Shown here piece by piece: positions 6,402 to 10,304 of a DNA stretch of 10,304 nucleotides. The notes under the pieces are model-generated. The model searched no databases, was not told where the DNA came from, and was given only the letters and a program-made list of their open reading frames with translations. The position numbers were made by a program, and so were the translations under genes. Within the stretch, counting starts at the first letter, position 1. Each line of letters begins with the position of its first letter. The DNA is from CAYRVX01 sp964642165 (lineage in GTDB: Bacteria > Planctomycetota > Phycisphaerae > SM23-33), in contig CAZXOC010000267.1 of NCBI GenBank assembly GCA_964642165.1, positions 1 through 10,304 on the forward strand. The letters are read 5' to 3'.

Positions 6402-9008
6402 ATGCGAGCTATCGGCTGGGCACAACTCGTCGTCGCGGCCTCTTGCGTGCTGGGCTGCCCTGCCCCGGGGTCGGGCGCGCCGCGCGTTCCCCGGGCGGCC
6501 TTCGCAGCGGCGGCCGACTGGACCTGCATGTGGTGGGCGTACGGCCTGCGAGACGACCGGAAGGTCTTCCGCATCCGGACGAGCCGCTACACCCTGGCGT
6601 TCGACTACGCCAGGTTCGACCTGACGCACCTGTCGCTGCCGCCGAGCGCGCCGGGGGAAGCGGCGGCATGGAAGCGAGGGCAGGACGCCTTGGGCAAGCC
6701 CGACGCCTCGCTGGCGTGTATCATCGAGGCCGACGGCAGGGAGTACCGCGCCGTCCCGCCCGCGCGCGTCGATACCCGGAACTGCCACCTCATCGAGAGC
6801 GGCAGGTTCTTCCAGCGGCGCTACCTGGAGGACCTCGCCTGGGCGCCGGGCGCGCCGAAGGTCGACAGCGGCCTGGAGATCGCCGCCTGGCCGGACCGCC
6901 TGATGCTGCTGCTTCGCGTCGCGCCCGCCAGGGCCATTCGACGTGGCGCGTTGCGCCTGGCGCTTCGCCTGGGCGGTCGCGCCCGCAAGCCGTCGGCCCC
7001 GAGGGGGCCGCTGCTCTTCCGCCTGCCGGTCGGAGACTGGCCGGCCGGGCAGGAGAAGGAGCTCGCCGTGGTCCTCCGCCCCGGCTCGAGGGGCATGGAG
7101 GCGATGCGGGCGGACACCGAGCCGCCTCCGCGGGAGGCGGTGACCGTCGCCGCCGGACAGATCGCGCCGGCGACCGCCGACGTGCCCGTGGCGTATGACA
7201 GGAAGCTCGGCTGGCACTACGTGGCGCTGCGCAACGACGTGCCGGACAACACCCCGGCCGGGAGGAACCGGCGCATCGAGCGTGTAGCCCTGACCATCAC
7301 CAACCCGGCGGCGAGCCCGCGCCCCGTGCGGCTGTGCCTCGGCAAGACGAACACGTTCGGGATCGTGGGCCTCTCGGCGATGCTGCGCGACGCCGACGGT
7401 GATCCCACGGGCATCCCCGTCCAGGTCTCGAAGAACTGGCACAGGGGCCGCGCGCCCGGACGCTACCAGGGCCCGTGGACCCGCGCGTTGACGATGCTGA
7501 CCGTGCCCGCAGGGACGACGCTGAAGCTCGAGTACACGTCCGTCAACGCCCTGTGGGGCGGCGTGCCGGCGGCGTCCCACGCCCAGCTCTGCCTGACCGG
7601 CTGGGGCAGCAACCAGCTCTGGCACGAGGCCGCCATCGGCTCCTGGGGCGAGAGCCTCTGCTTCGAGCCCGACCAGGGCCAGCGCGGCGGGGCCGTTCTC
7701 GACACCCGCCCGCTGATGGTCTGGTCCATGGGCAAGCGGCCGAAGCGCAAGTGGAGATGGACGCACAACGTCGGCGGGGCCGACTTCCTGGTCTACTACG
7801 ACCGGCCCGGGCGCAAGCAGTGGCATTCGCGAATGAAGGCCCGGATCCGCCGCCACGGCCCGGTCCTGACCGAGGCGACGTACGCCGGGCAGACGCACGA
7901 CGGCAAGATCGACCTGCGGTACACGGTCGGCCTCTACCGCACCGACGACCTCACGCGCGGCCTGTACCGCTTCCGCTGCGACGTTCGCCGGCCGGCCGCA
8001 TTCGACCGCCTCGTGCTGTTCCAGTGCGGCGGCGACCACTACAGCTACACCGGCGAGCGGACGTTCGCGCGTGGCAGCGAGGCGGGCCTGATCGAGGAGT
8101 GGCCGACCACCTGGGGCGGCAACGTCTACCGCACAAAGCCCGTGGAGGCCCCCGGGCGCGTGCCGTGGTTCTCCATGCACCAGGCCGTCCGTCGGGAGAA
8201 GGACGCCGGGGCGTGGGCCAACCGGGGCATCGTCATCCGCCGCTGGGAGGCGAGGCTGGGCGGCCGGCCCGCCCGGCCGTGGTCCGCCGAGCGCGGGGCC
8301 AGGGTCCGCGGCAGGGACACGTCGCTGATCGACCTCCTCCCCCCGCCGGACGTGAGGGATCTGAAGGCGGGCGACTTCGTCGACGCCGTGGTCGAGCACG
8401 TCGTGATTCCGCAGTTCGCCGCGGACTACTACGGCCCGAACGCGAGCCTCCGGGCCGCCCTGAAGAGCGGCGCGAACACGTGGAAGATGGTCTTCCGCGA
8501 GGCGGTCGGCAACGACCTGAAGGTCGCCGTCGCCCGCGGGAAGCTCGTCCGCGTCCGCCCGACGATGATTCGCACGGCGGGCAACCGGGCCGAGTTCGCC
8601 GTCACCGGCGGGCTTGGTTACGTGCCCATCACCCTCACCGGCTTGTCGGACTACCGCCGGCCGATCCTCGAGATCCGCGACGGCGACGGGCCGTGGCGGC
8701 GCGTGGACCAGTCCGACCACGGCAGCGATTTCTGGCAGGCGGACTACGACGCGGCGGCGCGGACGTGGGACGTCACCTACTCGGTCCCGCTCGACACACC
8801 CGCCGACGCGCCGCGGAAGCGACGGTTCCGCTTCCGCCTGGGCGGCGAGGCGCCCCGCGGAGCGGCCTTGTCAGGGCCCGGAGACGGGATACAATCGTCG
8901 CGGACGCCCGTGACCCCGGGCGCGCCGGGATGGCCAGGAGTCGGTCTGCGGAACCCCCGCTGGGGAGGTTCCGCGCTGTTCGCCGGCCTGGAGTGGGAAC
9001 TGGACTGA
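6402..9008 (+). CDS. Large lipoprotein of unknown function
   Basis: I cannot assign a known family. The product from ATG 6402 is 868 residues. It starts with a compact lipoprotein signal (MRAIGW, then a hydrophobic stretch) ending at V16-L17-G18-C19, so it is probably anchored in the envelope with Pro at +2. The body is beta-rich without membrane segments. A Trp-rich conserved-looking centre near residues 400-450 (LTGWGSNQLWHEA, GSWGESLCFEP, then WRWTHNVGGADFLVYYD) recalls uncharacterised secreted proteins of planctomycete-like bacteria. That is an impression from memory, not a search. The start at 6402 has GGAG at 6394-6397. An in-frame ATG at 6381 has a purine run directly abutting it and would lengthen the n-region by 7 residues. 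The last ~45 codons (after ~8865) are rich in Gly/Pro and overlap a promoter and a hairpin, so the native C-terminus may be shorter. It is divergent from the FAD lipoprotein, suggesting a shared surface role, and lies 9 bp from pilT. Confidence 0.82.
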   Translation: MRAIGWAQLVVAASCVLGCPAPGSGAPRVPRAAFAAAADWTCMWWAYGLRDDRKVFRIRTSRYTLAFDYARFDLTHLSLPPSAPGEAAAWKRGQDALGKPDASLACIIEADGREYRAVPPARVDTRNCHLIESGRFFQRRYLEDLAWAPGAPKVDSGLEIAAWPDRLMLLLRVAPARAIRRGALRLALRLGGRARKPSAPRGPLLFRLPVGDWPAGQEKELAVVLRPGSRGMEAMRADTEPPPREAVTVAAGQIAPATADVPVAYDRKLGWHYVALRNDVPDNTPAGRNRRIERVALTITNPAASPRPVRLCLGKTNTFGIVGLSAMLRDADGDPTGIPVQVSKNWHRGRAPGRYQGPWTRALTMLTVPAGTTLKLEYTSVNALWGGVPAASHAQLCLTGWGSNQLWHEAAIGSWGESLCFEPDQGQRGGAVLDTRPLMVWSMGKRPKRKWRWTHNVGGADFLVYYDRPGRKQWHSRMKARIRRHGPVLTEATYAGQTHDGKIDLRYTVGLYRTDDLTRGLYRFRCDVRRPAAFDRLVLFQCGGDHYSYTGERTFARGSEAGLIEEWPTTWGGNVYRTKPVEAPGRVPWFSMHQAVRREKDAGAWANRGIVIRRWEARLGGRPARPWSAERGARVRGRDTSLIDLLPPPDVRDLKAGDFVDAVVEHVVIPQFAADYYGPNASLRAALKSGANTWKMVFREAVGNDLKVAVARGKLVRVRPTMIRTAGNRAEFAVTGGLGYVPITLTGLSDYRRPILEIRDGDGPWRRVDQSDHGSDFWQADYDAAARTWDVTYSVPLDTPADAPRKRRFRFRLGGEAPRGAALSGPGDGIQSSRTPVTPGAPGWPGVGLRNPRWGGSALFAGLEWELD
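8868..8895 (+). promoter_or_regulatory. Putative sigma70-type promoter for the PilT-like gene, inside the upstream ORF
   Basis: TTGTCA (8868-8873, 5 of 6 consensus bases) and TACAAT (8890-8895, 5 of 6) are spaced by 16 bp. This is the best promoter match I saw in the window. Transcription would start near 8902 and give a leader of ~115 nt before ATG 9018, containing the hairpin at 8948-8974. It lies within the open frame of the preceding lipoprotein gene. Consensus match only. Confidence 0.55.
8948..8974 (+). other. Strong RNA hairpin upstream of the PilT-like gene
   Basis: GCGGAACC (8948-8955) pairs perfectly with GGTTCCGC (8967-8974). Three more C-G pairs (8956-8958 with 8963-8965) follow past a single bulged A at 8966, closing a GCTG loop. 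No T-run follows (GCTGTTCG), so it is not a canonical intrinsic terminator. It could be a leader structure of the pilT transcript, a weak or Rho-assisted 3' end for the lipoprotein transcript, or an operator-like palindrome. Confidence 0.5.
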
Positions 9009-9017
9009 GGATCTCGA

Positions 9018-10160
9018 ATGTGCGCGCGTCCCTCTCTTGAAGCGAAGGTGTACGTCGCCGGTGCCGGCAAGTCCTACTCGATGTTGGACCTGCTGGACCA
9101 CTACGCGCAGCGCGGCACGATGCGGGTATCCGACCTGCATCTGAAGGTGGGCTGTCCGCCGGTCTATCGCGTGGACGGCCGGCTCGAGCGAATGGACGGG
9201 CCCGACCTGACACCCGACAACCTCGAGGCGATGACGCGGGCGCTGCTCAGCGAGGAGGAGTTCCAGGCGCTGCGGCAGGACCGGTCGGTGGACAGCTCGT
9301 ACACGGCGGACACGATGCAGTTCCGCATCAACTGCTTCCGCGACAACGACGGGCTGGCGCTGGCCATCCGGGCCCTGGAGGGCTCCCCGCCGCCGGTCGA
9401 GGAGATCGGGTTCCCCAACGACGTCTGGAGGGACATCATCGACAGAGGCCACGGGCTGGTGCTCGTGACCGGCATCACCGGGGCGGGCAAGAGCACGACG
9501 ATCGCCTCCCTGATCCACCGGATCGCGGCCCTGCGCCCGTGCCGGATCATCACGCTGGAGGCCCCGATCGAGTACCGCCTGAGGTCCGACAAGGCCATCA
9601 TCTCCCAGCGCGAAGTGGGGCGCGACGTGGCGAGCTTCGAGCGGGGGCTGCGCGACTGCCTGCGCGAGGACCCGGACGTGATCTTCGTGGGAGAGATGCG
9701 AGCCCTCGACTCGGCCGCCTGGACCCTCACGGCCGCCGAGACGGGGCACCTGGTGTTCTCCACGCTCCACACGCGGGACGTCGCCGGGACCGTCACGCGG
9801 CTGCTGGACATGTTCCCGCCCGATCGGCAGGACGAGATCGCCACGCAGCTCTCGCTCGGCCTGTCGCACGTGATCTGCCAGAAGCTCGTGCCGCGCGCCG
9901 ACGGAAACGGGCGCGTGGTGGCGATGGAGATCCTCAACAACACCTACGCCGTGAGCCATATCATCCGCACGAAGAAGGCGGAGCAGCTCTATACGCAGCT
10001 CCAGACCAGGACCCGGGACCTGCCCGACGAGCGAATGACGACGATGGAGCGCTCGTTGGCGGCCCTCGCCTCCCGGGGGGTCATCTCCCCCGCGGACGCC
10101 GAGCGGGCCGCCAACGACGTCACGGCCTTCCTCGATGAGCTCCAGCGCGTCGGCCTGTAG
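9018..10160 (+). CDS. pilT: PilT-family type IV pilus retraction ATPase, divergent
   Basis: This 380-residue cytoplasmic hexameric-type secretion ATPase would power pilus retraction or a related machine. The N-terminal domain carries ASDLHL-like RVSDLHLKVG (36-45) and PPVYRVDG (47-54). The ATPase core has Walker A GITGAGKST (152-160), Asp box LEAPIE (180-185), QREVG (197-201), Walker B-like DVIFVGEMR (220-228, E226) and His box AAETGHLVFSTLHT (239-252, H244 and H251). The C-terminal region LQTR..., ERMTTMERSL and RGVISPADA matches PilT, not PilB: there are no tetracysteine zinc residues. Oddities are Ile for Pro and Ala for Ser in the P-loop, and Ala for Asp in the Asp box (PilT usually has IEDPIE). 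ATG 9018 is preceded by GAGGA at 9007-9011, which overlaps the upstream stop. The ATG at 9081 (residue 22) would give a more typical PilT N-terminus but has no clear ribosome site. No other pilus gene is in view. Confidence 0.9.
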   Translation: MCARPSLEAKVYVAGAGKSYSMLDLLDHYAQRGTMRVSDLHLKVGCPPVYRVDGRLERMDGPDLTPDNLEAMTRALLSEEEFQALRQDRSVDSSYTADTMQFRINCFRDNDGLALAIRALEGSPPPVEEIGFPNDVWRDIIDRGHGLVLVTGITGAGKSTTIASLIHRIAALRPCRIITLEAPIEYRLRSDKAIISQREVGRDVASFERGLRDCLREDPDVIFVGEMRALDSAAWTLTAAETGHLVFSTLHTRDVAGTVTRLLDMFPPDRQDEIATQLSLGLSHVICQKLVPRADGNGRVVAMEILNNTYAVSHIIRTKKAEQLYTQLQTRTRDLPDERMTTMERSLAALASRGVISPADAERAANDVTAFLDELQRVGL

Positions 10161-10216
10161 CCGCCGCAGGAAGCACAGTCCCGCCCTGCCCCCGAGCAGA
10201 GCCCACGTCGGCCGGC

Positions 10217-10304
10217 CTAGCCCGCTGTCTGCGCGGCGCGCTCCTTCAACTCCGCGATCCGGTCGCGCAGGCGGGCGGCCTTCTCGAACTCCAGGTCCTT
10301 GGCG
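10217..10304 (-). CDS. uvrB: C-terminal UVR motif of excinuclease subunit B (partial)
   Basis: Only the last 28 codons and the TAG at 10219-10217 are inside the window. They read AKDLEFEKAARLRDRIAEL followed by a short KERAAQTAG tail. This is the UVR motif (A..LEFE.AA.LRD.I..L) that ends UvrB and binds UvrC in nucleotide excision repair. UvrC carries the motif internally, so a motif at the very end favours UvrB. A McsA-like protein, which also ends in a UVR motif, is the main alternative. The gene converges on pilT, with 56 bp between the two stops. That gap (10161-10216) shows no clear terminator, only an 8-bp GGCCGGCC palindrome touching the uvrB stop. Confidence 0.75.
   Translation of the reverse strand, partial: AKDLEFEKAARLRDRIAELKERAAQTAG

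Noticed and set aside
6297..8720. 807-codon open frame antisense to the unknown lipoprotein gene
   Set aside because: The product is Arg/Ala/Val/Gly-rich and low-complexity. The plus strand has a signal peptide, ribosome site and structured beta-rich sequence, so the antisense frame is a codon-bias shadow.
10161..10216. Possible bidirectional terminator between the converging pilT and uvrB genes
   Set aside because: No stem with a usable loop or T-run was found. Only a loopless GGCCGGCC palindrome at 10210-10217 is present.

Overview
The window is very GC-rich and densely coded. It looks like a chromosomal segment of a free-living, saprophytic bacterium of the Planctomycetota/PVC type, possibly a metagenome-assembled genome. 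That placement is an inference from four things: large secreted lipoproteins with appended sugar-binding-like beta-sandwich domains, an FAD oxidoreductase of the GGNASSE type fused to such domains, a Gfo/Idh/MocA oxidoreductase beside a TIM-barrel sugar isomerase-like protein, and a secreted HEAT-repeat protein. No mobile element, CRISPR array, tRNA or rRNA was seen. The GC bias opens long antisense frames over nearly every gene; these were treated as shadows.

Left block, minus strand (6176 down to 1). The first gene (6176-3369) encodes a 935-residue lipoprotein: an N-terminal beta-sandwich, an FAD oxidoreductase core, a discoidin-like domain and a golvesin-like domain. After a gap of 143 bp come three genes joined by two TGATG stop/start overlaps. 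They are a sugar isomerase/epimerase-like TIM barrel (3225-2335), a Gfo/Idh/MocA NAD(P)-dependent oxidoreductase (2335-1292), and a secreted HEAT-repeat protein (1292 to beyond the left edge). The likely theme is oxidation and isomerisation of sugars or sugar derivatives, with the FAD protein acting at the cell envelope and the isomerase and dehydrogenase in the cytoplasm. The substrate cannot be read from the sequence.

Divergent region (6177-6401). It holds a plausible sigma70-type promoter for the FAD lipoprotein, reading left. I found no convincing promoter reading right.

Right block, plus strand. A lipoprotein of unknown function (6402-9008, 868 residues) is followed 9 bp later by a PilT-family ATPase (9018-10160). 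This ATPase has altered P-loop and Asp-box residues. The last ~45 codons of the lipoprotein ORF look non-protein-like. They contain a good sigma70 promoter (TTGTCA, 16 bp, TACAAT) and a strong hairpin, so pilT probably has its own transcription start inside the end of the upstream ORF. At the right edge, converging on pilT, is the C-terminal UVR motif of an excinuclease protein, most likely UvrB.
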